Assembly: GCF_900143515.1 (NCBI RefSeq)
Contig: NZ_FSQT01000002.1
Span: 3,287,501 to 3,351,500, forward strand
Source of the DNA: Micromonospora cremea
GTDB taxonomy: Bacteria; Actinomycetota; Actinomycetes; Mycobacteriales; Micromonosporaceae
Reading direction: 5' to 3'
DNA: 64,000 nucleotides
A program made the position numbers and the translations under genes. A model generated the notes under the pieces. The model made no database searches and was not told the origin of the DNA. It saw only the letters and a program-made list of their open reading frames with translations. Below, one piece after another: positions 17,463-25,868 of this stretch; the stretch's first letter is position 1, and each line of letters opens with the position of its first letter.

Positions 17463-18169
17463 CCGGGCTCCCCGGCGAGACCGGGGCGGGCGCGGACATC
17501 ACCCCGGTGCGGGTGCTGATCGTGGACGACGACGCCCTGGTCCGGGCCGGGCTGTCGATGATCCTCGGCGGCCTGCCGGACCTGATCGTGGTCGGCGAGG
17601 CGGCCGACGGCGGCGAGGTGCCGGCCGCGGTCGCCGCGCACGCCCCGGACGTGGTGCTGATGGACATCCGGATGCCACGGGTGGACGGGCTGACCGCCAC
17701 CGAGACGCTGCGCGCCCAGCCGCACCCTCCGGAGGTGCTGGTGCTGACCACTTTCGACGCAGACGAGCAGGTGCTGCGGGCGCTGCGCGCCGGGGCGGCC
17801 GGTTTCCTGCTCAAGGACACCCCACCGGCGGAGATCGTGCGCGCGGTGCGCCGGGTGGCGGCCGGCGAGGCGACGCTCTCCCCGACGGTGACCCGGACGC
17901 TGATCGCCCATGTGACCGGCCCAGCCCCGGGCCCGGCCGGCCCCGACTCGCGCCGGGAGCGGGCGCTGCGGCTGCTCACCGGGCTCAGCGAGCGGGAGCG
18001 GCAGGTGGCGGTGGCGCTGGGTCGGGGCTGCACCAACGCGGAGATCGCGGGGGAGTTGTTCATGAGCGTGGCGACGGTGAAGGCGTACGTCTCCCGGCTG
18101 CTGACCCGGCTCGACCTGAACAACCGGGTCCAGGTGGCCCTGCTGGTGCACGATGCCGGCCTGGTCTGA
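17459..18169 (+). CDS. NarL/LuxR-family response regulator
   Basis: About 236 residues. Receiver with acidic pair IVDDDALVRAG, phosphoacceptor Asp in DVVLMDIRMPRVDG and Lys in FLLKDTPPAEI; C-terminal LuxR helix-turn-helix (LSERERQVAVALGRGCTNAEIAGELFMSV split by the usual spacing). The GTG at 17459 overlaps the kinase TGA by four bases (GTGA); an in-frame GTG at 17450 is the alternative. Likely target is the divergent ABC-2 operon. A second copy of the same module design lies at 6772-11996. Confidence 0.92.
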   Translation: MTGLPGETGAGADITPVRVLIVDDDALVRAGLSMILGGLPDLIVVGEAADGGEVPAAVAAHAPDVVLMDIRMPRVDGLTATETLRAQPHPPEVLVLTTFDADEQVLRALRAGAAGFLLKDTPPAEIVRAVRRVAAGEATLSPTVTRTLIAHVTGPAPGPAGPDSRRERALRLLTGLSERERQVAVALGRGCTNAEIAGELFMSVATVKAYVSRLLTRLDLNNRVQVALLVHDAGLV

Positions 18170-18221
18170 CTTTGCACTCATTGTTGAATGTTCCAGCGTT
18201 GGAAGTATCAGGGGTGACGGC

Positions 18222-18474
18222 ATGGACGGCTTTGCGGGACGTGATCATGAGCTTTCTCTGCTGAACGGCATGCTCTCCCCGGTCGTCCGGGAGGTGCTGC
18301 GCCGGCTACCCGGCGATCTTCTGCCCGCGGAGGCGGCGGTGATCGGTGGCTACTGGACCAGGAGCAACGACCCGGAGATCGACGTGGTCGGCGCCGGCCC
18401 TGGCCGTGTCGCGTCGCGGCGCCGCCGTCGAGGGGATACCCGTGTTGTCTCCGGAGGATCTGCTTAACGCGTAC
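18222..18474 (+). pseudogene. Remnant of a DUF234-type AAA ATPase
   Basis: Three pieces of one known protein family are packed into 250 bases. MDGFAGRDHELSLLN matches the N-terminal start of an archaeal-type ATPase (FxGRxxEL). Directly after it comes VREVLRRLPGDLLPAEAAV-IGGYWTRSNDPEIDVVGA, which belongs to the C-terminal DUF234 region, so the whole ATPase core is deleted. A second deletion with a +1 frame change leads to LAVSRRGAAVEGIPVLSPEDLL, the usual tail of these proteins. The intact family is roughly 450 residues. No function remains; it shows internal deletion decay. Confidence 0.7.
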
Positions 18475-18570
18475 CGGATTGAACTTTCGTCCGGTGTTGG
18501 CCGTACCACTGCCCGAGGATGTCGGTGCGGCTGGTCCGCCGTATCGCTGCCGAACTGCGGGAGGCCTGCC

Positions 18571-19038
18571 GTGCGAGTTGGTGAGCAGTCGACGGATCCC
18601 ATCGACCAGGTGCTGGGTGAGGTGCCGGTGCCGGCGCCGCTGACCCCCGAGGATGTCCGGCTGGCGGTCCGGGCGGTGGTCGTGCACACCGCCGAGGAGT
18701 GGCCCACCGGGCCACTGTGCCGCAACGACGGCGCCTCCTACCCCTGCCGGCTGCACCGCTGGGGGCGGCGGGTGCTCGAGACACACGGGCTCAACGAGCG
18801 ACAGATCGAGGCGTTGATTCGGCACGGCAACCCCTTCGTGCACGTGCCCTTCCCGTTCACCGCGACCGGGCCGTCCTCCGCCCGTCCCGCCGGCTACTCG
18901 GCCCAGGCCGCGCGTACCAACGGGCTGACGGTGCGGCACCCGGCCGCGCGGGTCGTGCCACCCGGGGTACGGCCCACCGCTCCCGGCCGGCCGGTGACTC
19001 CCCCCGTCACCGCGCCGCGCTGGCCCCGGGCGAGCTGA
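18571..19038 (+). CDS. Uncharacterised protein with CRND/PCRLHRWG motif (paralog of 25869 gene)
   Basis: 155 residues, no signal peptide or membrane segment. Core about residues 15-85: AVRAVVVHTAEEWPTGPLC, CRNDGASYPCRLHRWG, then LNERQIEALIRHGNP, a helical segment. Two cysteines eight residues apart with His/Arg following (C-R-N-D-x5-C-R-L-H) suggest a metal or structural site. The C-terminal half is Pro/Ala-rich and probably disordered. GTG at 18571 follows GGGAGG (18559-18564) by six bases. A second copy lies 7 kb away with a stop codon in the motif. No family name known to me. Confidence 0.75.
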   Translation: MRVGEQSTDPIDQVLGEVPVPAPLTPEDVRLAVRAVVVHTAEEWPTGPLCRNDGASYPCRLHRWGRRVLETHGLNERQIEALIRHGNPFVHVPFPFTATGPSSARPAGYSAQAARTNGLTVRHPAARVVPPGVRPTAPGRPVTPPVTAPRWPRAS

Positions 19039-19071
19039 GCGCGCTACCCCCGCCCGCCCGTCCCGGGGCGA

Positions 19072-19123
19072 CACGACGCCGGCCCGACGCGAGGTTCCCC
19101 ACCCGCGCCGGGCCGGCGTCGTG
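19072..19123. terminator. Long hairpin between convergent genes
   Basis: CACGACGCCGGCCCG (19072-19086) pairs perfectly with CGGGCCGGCGTCGTG (19109-19123), loop 22. Lies between the CRND gene (+) and the M15 peptidase (-). Confidence 0.75.
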
Positions 19124-19134
19124 CTGCCCGGGCC

Positions 19135-19923
19135 TCAGTCGTTGCCGGCCCCGACCCCGCAGTCCGGCGCGGACCAGCTCGTCGTGTTCGAGCTGTTGTC
19201 GCTGTTGTTCTCCCGCCGCGAGTCGACGTGCACGTGATCGTCGTGGTCGGGGTAGCCCGGCCCGTAGAGACCGCTGAAGCCGTTGTTGCGCGCGCTGCGG
19301 GCCACCTGGCACAGCGACGACGTCCGCGAGGTGACGTCGGCCGCGTTGCCGTACAGGTGCTGGCTGTCCGACGCGCCGCCGACCTGGTTGTTGCAGCTCC
19401 GGCTGCGGAAGCCGCCCGAGACGTAGAGCGGCTTGTCGCCGAGGCCCTTGCGCAGCGCCTCCAGCTTCCACATGGTGCGCAGCGCGTTCTGCCGGGTCTG
19501 GTCCGCCGACAGCGGGCCGCCGGTCCACCCGCCCCGACCGCACCCGTCGTCCAGCTCGCTGTAGCTGAAGTGCGCGGGCGTGCAGTCGTTGTCCTGGAGC
19601 TGGTACAGCTTGGCGTAGGTCTGCGGGCCGGCGATCCCGTCGGCCCGCAGCCCGTACGCCTGCTGGAACCGCTTGACCGCGGCGGCGGTCTTCGGTCCGT
19701 AGATGCCGTCGTTCTCGACGATGTCCCGGTCCCCGGCCCAACCGGCCACCCGGATCTGCAACTGTCGGACGTCGCTGCCCGAGCGCCCCTGCGACAGGGT
19801 GCGATCCCAGGTGTAGCAGCCGTCCGCGTGCGCCGCGGGCGCGGCGACCACTGAGGCGATCGCGGCCCCGGGCAGCGCCAGGGCGAATGCGACGGCAGCT
19901 CGCTTCAAGGTGTTTACGCGCAC
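19135..19923 (-). CDS. Secreted M15-family peptidase with peptidoglycan-binding domain
   Basis: About 262 residues. Signal peptide (VNTLKRAAVAFALALPGAA... AHA), a PG_binding_1 domain at about 45-105 (GSDVRQLQIRV ... GIYGPKTAAAVKRFQQAYG), then a peptidase M15_3 domain with the zinc ligands in SQHLYGNAADV and HDDHVHVD. Predicted D-Ala-D-Ala carboxypeptidase or related cell-wall peptidase acting outside the membrane. GTG at 19923 is chosen for its GGGAGGA site; the longer frame would put extra basic residues before the signal. Confidence 0.88.
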   Translation of the reverse strand: MRVNTLKRAAVAFALALPGAAIASVVAAPAAHADGCYTWDRTLSQGRSGSDVRQLQIRVAGWAGDRDIVENDGIYGPKTAAAVKRFQQAYGLRADGIAGPQTYAKLYQLQDNDCTPAHFSYSELDDGCGRGGWTGGPLSADQTRQNALRTMWKLEALRKGLGDKPLYVSGGFRSRSCNNQVGGASDSQHLYGNAADVTSRTSSLCQVARSARNNGFSGLYGPGYPDHDDHVHVDSRRENNSDNSSNTTSWSAPDCGVGAGND

Positions 19924-20227
19924 AGAAGTCCTCCCGATAGGAGAGCGAATGGGGTGGGTCCGGGACATCGACCGGGACGTCCCGCGATTTCCACCCTCGC
20001 ACCGATCAGGGCGGTTGGCGGCAATTAACGAGAATTGTCCTCACGAACGGCCTTGCCTGGGTATTGCCTGGGAATTCGGCTGATTTGTGAAACAGCCATT
20101 CACCTCCGATCACCCCGCCGACGGGCAACCACACCGAACGTCGCAATCGGTCACACCGAGGGTGATGTTCCTCTGTCATAGGCGGCCGGTACCGTCAGCC
20201 TCGGGCGGCGGACTGGCGGAGGTGCAC

Positions 20228-20863
20228 GTGGCACGCGGTGGCGTCTTCTGTGTCGAGGGCCAGTGGCACCGAGACCTCAACGAGCGCGGTTCCGTGCTGC
20301 CCACCCTCGAGTTGCTGGAACGGCTCGGCAAGATCCGCTTCATCCACAAGGACGCGGCCACCCGAGACGAGCTCTTCTACTTCCTGGACCGCTGGCTACT
20401 CAAGCAGTACGCCGACCACCGGGTCGGCTTCTTCGCCATGCACGGCGAGCCGAGCCGACTCTGCCTCACCGACTGGCAGTCCGTGGAGTTGAACGAGGTG
20501 GCCGATTTGATGGCCGGCCGCTGCGAGGGGCGCCGGCTCTATTTCGGCAGCTGCTCCGTGCTGCGCGCCTCGGACGCGGTGCTGCGCGAGTTCCTGGAAG
20601 TCACCGGAGCCGCGCTGATCTGCGGTTTCACCCGGGAAGTCGACTGGGTCGAATCGGCCGCTTTCGAAACCGTGCTGCTCGACGTGCTGGCCAATGGTCA
20701 GCGACACAATGCCGCCGAACTGCGGATGGGCTCGGCGCACTGGGCACCGCTCGCCTCGTACCTCGGTTTCCGGGTGATCTACGCCAACGGCCGGGCCTGG
20801 CGCCCCGCCGGTCGGCCCCGGGTGCCGGCCCAGGCGGTGCACCGCTCGGCCCGGCCCGGCTGA
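20228..20863 (+). CDS. DUF6642-like conserved protein
   Basis: About 211 residues. The start GGVFCVEGQWHRDLNERGSV, the segment ELLERLGKIRFIHKDAATRDEL, and the later YADHRVGFFAMHGEP and GRRLYFGSCSVL strands give a caspase-like alternation of strands and helices, with a His (AMHGEP) followed about 40 residues later by a Cys (FGSCSVL), the spacing expected of a His-Cys dyad. I recall this family as DUF6642; no function is established. GGAGG at 20218-20222 sets the GTG at 20228. A protease or signalling role is inference only. Confidence 0.72.
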   Translation: MARGGVFCVEGQWHRDLNERGSVLPTLELLERLGKIRFIHKDAATRDELFYFLDRWLLKQYADHRVGFFAMHGEPSRLCLTDWQSVELNEVADLMAGRCEGRRLYFGSCSVLRASDAVLREFLEVTGAALICGFTREVDWVESAAFETVLLDVLANGQRHNAAELRMGSAHWAPLASYLGFRVIYANGRAWRPAGRPRVPAQAVHRSARPG

Positions 20864-20905
20864 CCCGCCGCCGCCGCGTCGCGGTCGCCCTGGTAGGAAC
20901 GAATG

Positions 20906-21370
20906 ATGGCGCGCAGCATCGCGAAGAACACCCGGGTCGACCGGGACACCCTGCTCGACTTCCTCCGGCCGCGACACCGCGTCGTGCTGATGACCACCCG
21001 GGCGGACGGTCGCCCGCAGTCCTCCCCGGTCTCCGCCGGCGTGGACAGCCAGGGCCGGCTGGTCGTCTCCACCTACCCGGAGCGGGCCAAGGTGACCAAC
21101 ATCCGCCGCGACCCCCGGGTCTCGGCCTGCGTGCTCTCCGACGACTGGGACGGGCCCTGGGTGCAGCTCGACGGCACCGCCGAGGTGCTTGACCTGCCCG
21201 AGGCGCTGGAGCCGCTGGTCGAGTACTTCCGCAGCATCTCCGGCGAGCACCCGGACTGGGACGACTACCGGGCGGCGATGGTCCGCCAGGGCAAGTCGCT
21301 GATCCGGGTCACCATCGACGCCTGGGGCCCGATCGCCACCGGCGGCTTCCCCGCCCGGCTCGCCGACTGA
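20906..21370 (+). CDS. PPOX-class F420-dependent oxidoreductase
   Basis: About 154 residues, the usual length of TIGR03618-type proteins. Split-barrel flavin/F420-binding fold: FLRPRHRVVLMTTRADGRPQSSPV, GRLVVSTYPERAKVTNIRRDP, then the C-terminal SLIRVTIDAWGP. Uses reduced F420 to reduce unsaturated or heterocyclic compounds; substrate unknown. ATG at 20906 or 20903 (adjacent ATGs), with AGGA upstream. Cytosolic. The deazaflavin enzyme at 25315 suggests an F420-using organism. Confidence 0.88.
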   Translation: MARSIAKNTRVDRDTLLDFLRPRHRVVLMTTRADGRPQSSPVSAGVDSQGRLVVSTYPERAKVTNIRRDPRVSACVLSDDWDGPWVQLDGTAEVLDLPEALEPLVEYFRSISGEHPDWDDYRAAMVRQGKSLIRVTIDAWGPIATGGFPARLAD

Positions 21371-21453
21371 CGGTTGGCGGGTGGCACCCCCTGGGGCGCG
21401 GGCTTGCTGTCGAGCTGCCCCACATCCAGGGCATCGACAGCGCGGAAGGGTGA

Positions 21454-22095
21454 TCAGTACGCGGCGGTGAAGCGCGCGTTCTGGTGTCGCGGCTGCTCGA
21501 TCTCGTCGACGATCGCCACCGCCAGGTCCTCGTACGTCAGCACCGAACGGCCCTGGTCGTCGGTGACCGGCTGGTCGGTGCCGGTGCGGTAGTGCCCGGT
21601 GCGCTCGCCGGGGTGGAACTCCAGCGGGGGCGGCGAGACGTACGTCCAGCTCACTCCATCGGCGGCGGTGCGGTAGTAGTCGAGGGCGTCCGCCTGGCCC
21701 AGCGACGAGTCCCGGTACTGCGCCGGGAAGTCCGGCTCGTCCAGGATGCGGGTGCCACGTGGGGTGAGCAGGGTCGACCCGCCGCCCAGGTGAATGATCC
21801 GCGGCGCCGCCGGCATCCCGCGCAGCGTGGTCACCAGGTTCTCCGCCGCGTTGCGCCACAGCTCGCGCCCGCCGCCGCCGATGGCCACGACCAGCGCGTC
21901 CGCGTCCGGCGCCAGCTCCCGGACGCTCCGCTCGCTGGTCGCGTCACCGGTGACCGTCCGCACGCCGGCCGGCAGGTACGAGGTGGCCTCCGGGCGGCGG
22001 ACGGCGGCGATCACCCGGTGCCCCCGGTCGACCGCCTCGGCGGTGATCCGCGACCCGGCGGTGCCGCCCGCGCCAAACACGACGATGGTGCTCAC
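21454..22095 (-). CDS. NAD(P)-binding oxidoreductase (NmrA/atypical SDR type)
   Basis: 213 residues. Rossmann start VVFGAGGTAGSRITAEAVDRGH with GxGGxxG, followed by AAVRRPE, VTGDATSE and ALVVAIGGG. It has TYVSPPPLEFHPGERTG in place of an active-site YxxxK, so it belongs to the atypical SDR/NAD(P)H-binding group (YwnB-like) that may act as redox sensors or reductases. GTG at 22095 lies six bases after TAGCCT on the minus strand (22102-22107), a leaderless start. Confidence 0.86.
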   Translation of the reverse strand: MSTIVVFGAGGTAGSRITAEAVDRGHRVIAAVRRPEATSYLPAGVRTVTGDATSERSVRELAPDADALVVAIGGGGRELWRNAAENLVTTLRGMPAAPRIIHLGGGSTLLTPRGTRILDEPDFPAQYRDSSLGQADALDYYRTAADGVSWTYVSPPPLEFHPGERTGHYRTGTDQPVTDDQGRSVLTYEDLAVAIVDEIEQPRHQNARFTAAY

Positions 22096-22147
22096 CAGCT
22101 CAGGCTAGGGACTGGGTCAGCCGCCCGTCGGTGGAACGAGGATCCCG

Positions 22148-23380
22148 TCAGTCGACCAGGGCGGCGTAGACGAGCTGGCGCAGCTGGGAGCGCAGCGGGT
22201 ACGTGCTCGACGGCATCAGCTGGGTGAAGAGAAGCGCGGTGATCTCCTCGGCCGGGTCCACCCAGAACGCGGTGCTGGCCACCCCACCCCAGTAGTACTC
22301 GCCGACGCTGCTCGGCACCCGGCTGGGAATCGGGTCGTCGACCACCGCGAAGCCGAGGCCGAAGCCGATCCCGTCGAAGGTGGTCTCGGCGAAGCCGCCG
22401 GTGGACAGGGTGCCCAGGTCCTGGCCGTTGGGCAGATGGTTGCGGGTCATGAAACGCACCGTGCGCGGCCCGAGCAGGCGTACGCCGTCCAGCTCGCCGC
22501 CGCGCAGCAGCAACTGGGTGAAGCGGTGGTAGTCGGCGGCGCTGGAGATCAGGCCGCCACCGCCGGAGAGCAGGGCGGGCTTGCTGTGGGCGAGCGAGCC
22601 GAGACTGTCGTAGCGGACCGCCCGGCCGCTGCGCGGGTCCGGCACGTAGAGCGCGGCCAACCGCTCGGCCTCGTCGCCCTCGACCCACCATCGGGTGTCG
22701 GTCATGCCCAGCGGGCCGAAGATCCGGTCGGCGAAGAACGCGTCGAGGCTCTGCCCGGAGACCACCTCGACCAACCGGCCGAGCACGTCGGTGGCGACCG
22801 AGTAGCCCCAGGCGGTGCCGGGCTGGAACAGCAGCGGCAGCTCGCCGAAGGCCGCGCAGGCGGTGGCCAGGTCGACGTCCGCCGGCGGGTACAGGTCGTA
22901 GCCGGCCGCCCGGTAGAGCCCGTCGACCACGGAGGTCTGCATGAAGCCGTACGTCAGGCCGGCGGTGTGGGTGAGCAGGTGCCAGACCCGGATCGGTTCG
23001 ATCGCCGGCACGGTGTACGGCTTGAGCGCCGATCCCTTCGAGTAGACCCGCAGGTCGGCGAACTCCGGCAGCCAGCGGCTGATCTCGTCGGTCAGCTCGA
23101 AGCGGCCCTCCTCCCACAGGATCATCGCCGCGACCGAGGTGACCGGTTTGGTCATCGAGTAGATCCGCCAGAGCGTGTCGGCCTCGACCGGCGCGCCCGA
23201 CTCCCGGTCCCGCAGGCCGTACGTCGAGGAGTGCGCCACCTCGCCGCGACGGGTGACCACCACCTGCCAGCCGGCCAGCCGGCCGTCGTCGACGTACCGG
23301 CCGAAGTGCTCGTCGATCCGGGCCAGCCGCGCCGGGTCGAAGCCGATCTGATCCGGGTCCTTGCTCCGCGCCACACTCAC
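22148..23380 (-). CDS. Class C beta-lactamase-family serine hydrolase (esterase-like)
   Basis: 410 residues. SxxK motif Ser75-M-T-Lys78 (YSMTKPVTS), the second motif as YSVATDVLGRLVE, and a C-terminal GVASTAFWVDP. This form is typical of EstB-like esterases and D-aminopeptidase relatives, not true AmpC. No signal peptide, so cytoplasmic. GTG at 23380 is preceded by TAGGTT (23388-23393) with a seven-base gap; divergent from the pentapeptide protein at 23470, whose leaderless start lies 90 bases away. Confidence 0.9.
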   Translation of the reverse strand: MSVARSKDPDQIGFDPARLARIDEHFGRYVDDGRLAGWQVVVTRRGEVAHSSTYGLRDRESGAPVEADTLWRIYSMTKPVTSVAAMILWEEGRFELTDEISRWLPEFADLRVYSKGSALKPYTVPAIEPIRVWHLLTHTAGLTYGFMQTSVVDGLYRAAGYDLYPPADVDLATACAAFGELPLLFQPGTAWGYSVATDVLGRLVEVVSGQSLDAFFADRIFGPLGMTDTRWWVEGDEAERLAALYVPDPRSGRAVRYDSLGSLAHSKPALLSGGGGLISSAADYHRFTQLLLRGGELDGVRLLGPRTVRFMTRNHLPNGQDLGTLSTGGFAETTFDGIGFGLGFAVVDDPIPSRVPSSVGEYYWGGVASTAFWVDPAEEITALLFTQLMPSSTYPLRSQLRQLVYAALVD

Positions 23381-23469
23381 GCCGCCGAACCTACTAGCCG
23401 GTACGCCGATACCGGAAGGGGCCCGCCACCGGCCGGCCAGCTGTCGGTGCCCGGCACTAGCCTGACCGG

Positions 23470-24063
23470 ATGCCGGAGCTGACCGAGGACGTGACCTTCC
23501 GCCACGAGGACTGGTACGGCGAAGAGCTGACCGACCGGCACTTCGTGGGCTGCGAGTTCTTCCACGTGGACCTGACCGAGGCGGTGAGCCGCGGCGCGGT
23601 CTTCACCGGCTGCACCTTCGGCAACGTCCTGTTCAACGCCTCCCGGCACGTCGATTCCGCCTTCACCCGTTGCGTCTTCAAGCGGTGCAACTTCTTCGAG
23701 GCCGAGTTCACCGGCTGCAAGCTGGTCGGCAGCACCTTCACCCAGTGCGACCTGCGCCCGTTGACGGTCGCCGGCGGCGACTGGTCCTTCGCCGCGCTGC
23801 CGGGCGCGGACCTGCGCGGCGTCCGGCTGACCGACGTGCGGATGCGCGAGGTCGACCTGACCGGCGCCAACCTCACCGGCGCCACGGTGACCGGCGTCGA
23901 CCTCTCCGGCGCTCAGCTGCACAGCTCCCGGCTCAGCGACGCCGACCTGCGCGGCAGTGACCTGACCGCGCTCGACCCGACGGTCGTCGAGCGGGCCGGC
24001 GCCATCGTCGACGCCGAGCAGGCCGTGGTCATCGCGCAGGCGCTCGGCTTCCGGATCGGCTGA
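23470..24063 (+). CDS. Pentapeptide repeat protein
   Basis: 197 residues made largely of A(D/N)Lxx-type pentapeptide repeats, e.g. GAVFTGCTFGNVLFNA, FTRCVFKRCNFFEAEFTGCKLVG and GADLRGVRLTDV...LTGANLTGATVTGVDLSGA. They would form a right-handed quadrilateral beta-helix. Some members (MfpA, Qnr) mimic DNA and protect gyrase from quinolones, but here that is only a possibility; the broken register in the middle (LTVAGGDWSFAALPG) is McbG/Qnr-like. ATG at 23470 with TAGCCT (23458-23463) six bases before it, leaderless. Confidence 0.88.
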   Translation: MPELTEDVTFRHEDWYGEELTDRHFVGCEFFHVDLTEAVSRGAVFTGCTFGNVLFNASRHVDSAFTRCVFKRCNFFEAEFTGCKLVGSTFTQCDLRPLTVAGGDWSFAALPGADLRGVRLTDVRMREVDLTGANLTGATVTGVDLSGAQLHSSRLSDADLRGSDLTALDPTVVERAGAIVDAEQAVVIAQALGFRIG

Positions 24064-24258
24064 CGCGAGGGCGCTCCCGATCGACCGACGTCCCCGTCCG
24101 GCGGGACCCGGCTGTCCGATACCGTCCGGTTCCGGACTGGACACACCCGCCCGTCCGGATCTAGCGTGTCGTCCACGCCGGATGCGAGCGCGGGCCCACA
24201 GTGGACGGTGCGATCCGCGACGCTCGATGGCGGCCGGGCGGTGGAGGTGGAGGGGTCG

Positions 24259-25224
24259 GTGGCGGACGAAGACCGCACGCGCGCGGATTCGCGGGCCGGG
24301 GACGATCCGCCCGACGGACCAGCGAGGCACCGACCGCGCGCCAGCATCACCGGCCACACCCGCAGCGCGCTGCGCCGACTCACCCGCACCCGGAAGCGGC
24401 GGCGCTGGGCGGTGGAGGCGCTCGCCGCGCTCGTCTGCCTGGTGGCGCTCGTCTCGTACCTCGGCACACGGTCCGGCCCTGAGTCCGGCGACGATCAGGA
24501 GGGCCGCCCGGGCGGCGTGCCCGCCGGGGCCGCCCGCCCCACCGGCTTCCCCGGCGCGGAGGGACGTACCAACGAGGCCGGGCCGGCGACGCCCAACCTC
24601 CGTCCCCGGCAGCGCCCGCCCTCGCCCGACCCGACACCGTCGGTCAGCACGCCAACCCCGCCGCCGCCGCCCCCGGCGGCGCCGGTGCTGTCGGTGAGCC
24701 GCGCGGAGGTGCCCGCCGAGGTCGACCTCACCGCCGTGGGCACCCGCGACTGGATGCACTGGGGCCTGCACGGCGACAACTCGACGGTCCGTAAGCGCGC
24801 CGGCTCCGGAGAGATCATCGACGCGGGTGGCACCGGCACCCGGGTCGGCTGGGACGGCAACCAGGAGGTCGTCAGCTGGCGGGACGGCACGTCGGAGCGC
24901 TCGGTGAGCGGCAGCCCGAACGGCGTCTACACCTGCGGCGCCGGCAGCGGGTTCAGCCTCGCCGTCGCCGGCAGCGGCGAACCGCGCGTCGTCCAGCTCT
25001 ACGCCGGGACCTGGATGGCCCGCGGCCGGCTGGACGCCCGACTGTCCACCGGTGGACCGGTCAGCAGCGTGCGGCTGGAGGACCCCTACACCAGCCAGAG
25101 CGCCCAGTTCACCATCCGGTTCCGGCTACCGAAGGGCGCCCGGCTGGTGCTGACCTGGACCGTCGAGAAGGTCTTCACCGAGCACTGCGGCAACGTCGGC
25201 CTCCAAGCCGTGGCGGTGCGCTGA
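24259..25224 (+). CDS. Membrane-anchored protein with proline-rich linker and extracellular beta domain
   Basis: About 321 residues. Basic cytoplasmic N-terminus, one transmembrane segment (AVEALAALVCLVALVSYLG), then a Ser/Thr/Pro-rich linker (PSVSTPTPPPPPPAAP) crossing the wall, and a beta-rich C-terminal domain (about 170-320: VDLTAVGTRDWMHWGLHG ... STVRKRAGSGEIIDAGGTG ... HCGNVGLQAVAV). The DWMHWG motif is seen in secreted actinobacterial domains; the ligand, perhaps a glycan, is unknown. GTG at 24259 is chosen for its AGGTGGAGGGG leader; an in-frame GTG at 24166 would make it 31 residues longer. Confidence 0.7.
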   Translation: MADEDRTRADSRAGDDPPDGPARHRPRASITGHTRSALRRLTRTRKRRRWAVEALAALVCLVALVSYLGTRSGPESGDDQEGRPGGVPAGAARPTGFPGAEGRTNEAGPATPNLRPRQRPPSPDPTPSVSTPTPPPPPPAAPVLSVSRAEVPAEVDLTAVGTRDWMHWGLHGDNSTVRKRAGSGEIIDAGGTGTRVGWDGNQEVVSWRDGTSERSVSGSPNGVYTCGAGSGFSLAVAGSGEPRVVQLYAGTWMARGRLDARLSTGGPVSSVRLEDPYTSQSAQFTIRFRLPKGARLVLTWTVEKVFTEHCGNVGLQAVAVR

Positions 25225-25314
25225 CCGGCGGCCGTCGCCACGTGTTCGGGCTGCCCACCACCCGTGGCGGCAGTAGCCTGAGCGCGAGGGACCGCCGACC
25301 CGTGAGGAGTGCTC

Positions 25315-25752
25315 ATGACATCCAGCGAGCAGGTGGTGGACAGCCCGACGGGCTGGGTCGCCGAGCACATCCAGCGGTACGTCGAGACCGGCGGCGCCGA
25401 GGGGCACGAGTGGCGGCCCGGGGTCTACACGCTCCTGCTGACCACCCGCGGCCGACGCAGCGGCAAGCGGCGCCGCACCGCGTTGATCTACGGCCGGGAC
25501 GGCGACGACTACCTGGTGGTCGGCTCCGAGGGCGGCGCCCCGAAGCACCCGGCCTGGGTCCTCAACCTGCTGGCCGAGCCGCAGGTCGAGGTGCAGGTCG
25601 GCCCGGAGACGTTTCCCGCGCGGGCGCGCATCGCGACGCCCGAGGAGAAGCCGCGGATGTGGCCCACGATGGCCGCCATCTGGCCGGCGTACGACGACTA
25701 CCAGGCCCGGACCGACCGGGAGATCCCGGTGGTGGTGCTGGAACGGCTCTGA
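25315..25752 (+). CDS. Deazaflavin (F420)-dependent nitroreductase family protein
   Basis: 145 residues, matching the DDN/Rv3547-like family: YTLLLTTRGRRSGKRRRTALIYGRDGDDYLVVGSEGG (written here as the family signature LLTTRGRRSGKRR and ALIY), then HPAWVLNLLAEPQVEVQVG. Split-barrel F420H2-dependent reductase, cytosolic. GAGGAG precedes the ATG at 25315; a GTG two codons earlier is possible. No linked partner genes. Confidence 0.86.
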   Translation: MTSSEQVVDSPTGWVAEHIQRYVETGGAEGHEWRPGVYTLLLTTRGRRSGKRRRTALIYGRDGDDYLVVGSEGGAPKHPAWVLNLLAEPQVEVQVGPETFPARARIATPEEKPRMWPTMAAIWPAYDDYQARTDREIPVVVLERL

Positions 25753-25868
25753 CCTGGCGTCCGCGGTGCCGCCCCGGACGGCCGGGACAGTTTGTCCGTC
25801 GCACGTCGTCGATGGCCACGTAACTTTCTGCTGTCCCCGTTCCACCATCCAGTGTGGAGGCAGCGCAG

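Noticed and set aside
18346..18570. N-terminal extension of the CRND protein upstream of 18571
   Set aside because: It contains the tail of the decayed ATPase, and a strong ribosome site lies just before the GTG at 18571.
24166..24258. GTG at 24166 as start of the proline-rich membrane protein
   Set aside because: It overlaps a TAGCGT box, while GTG 24259 has an excellent ribosome site; kept only as an alternative.
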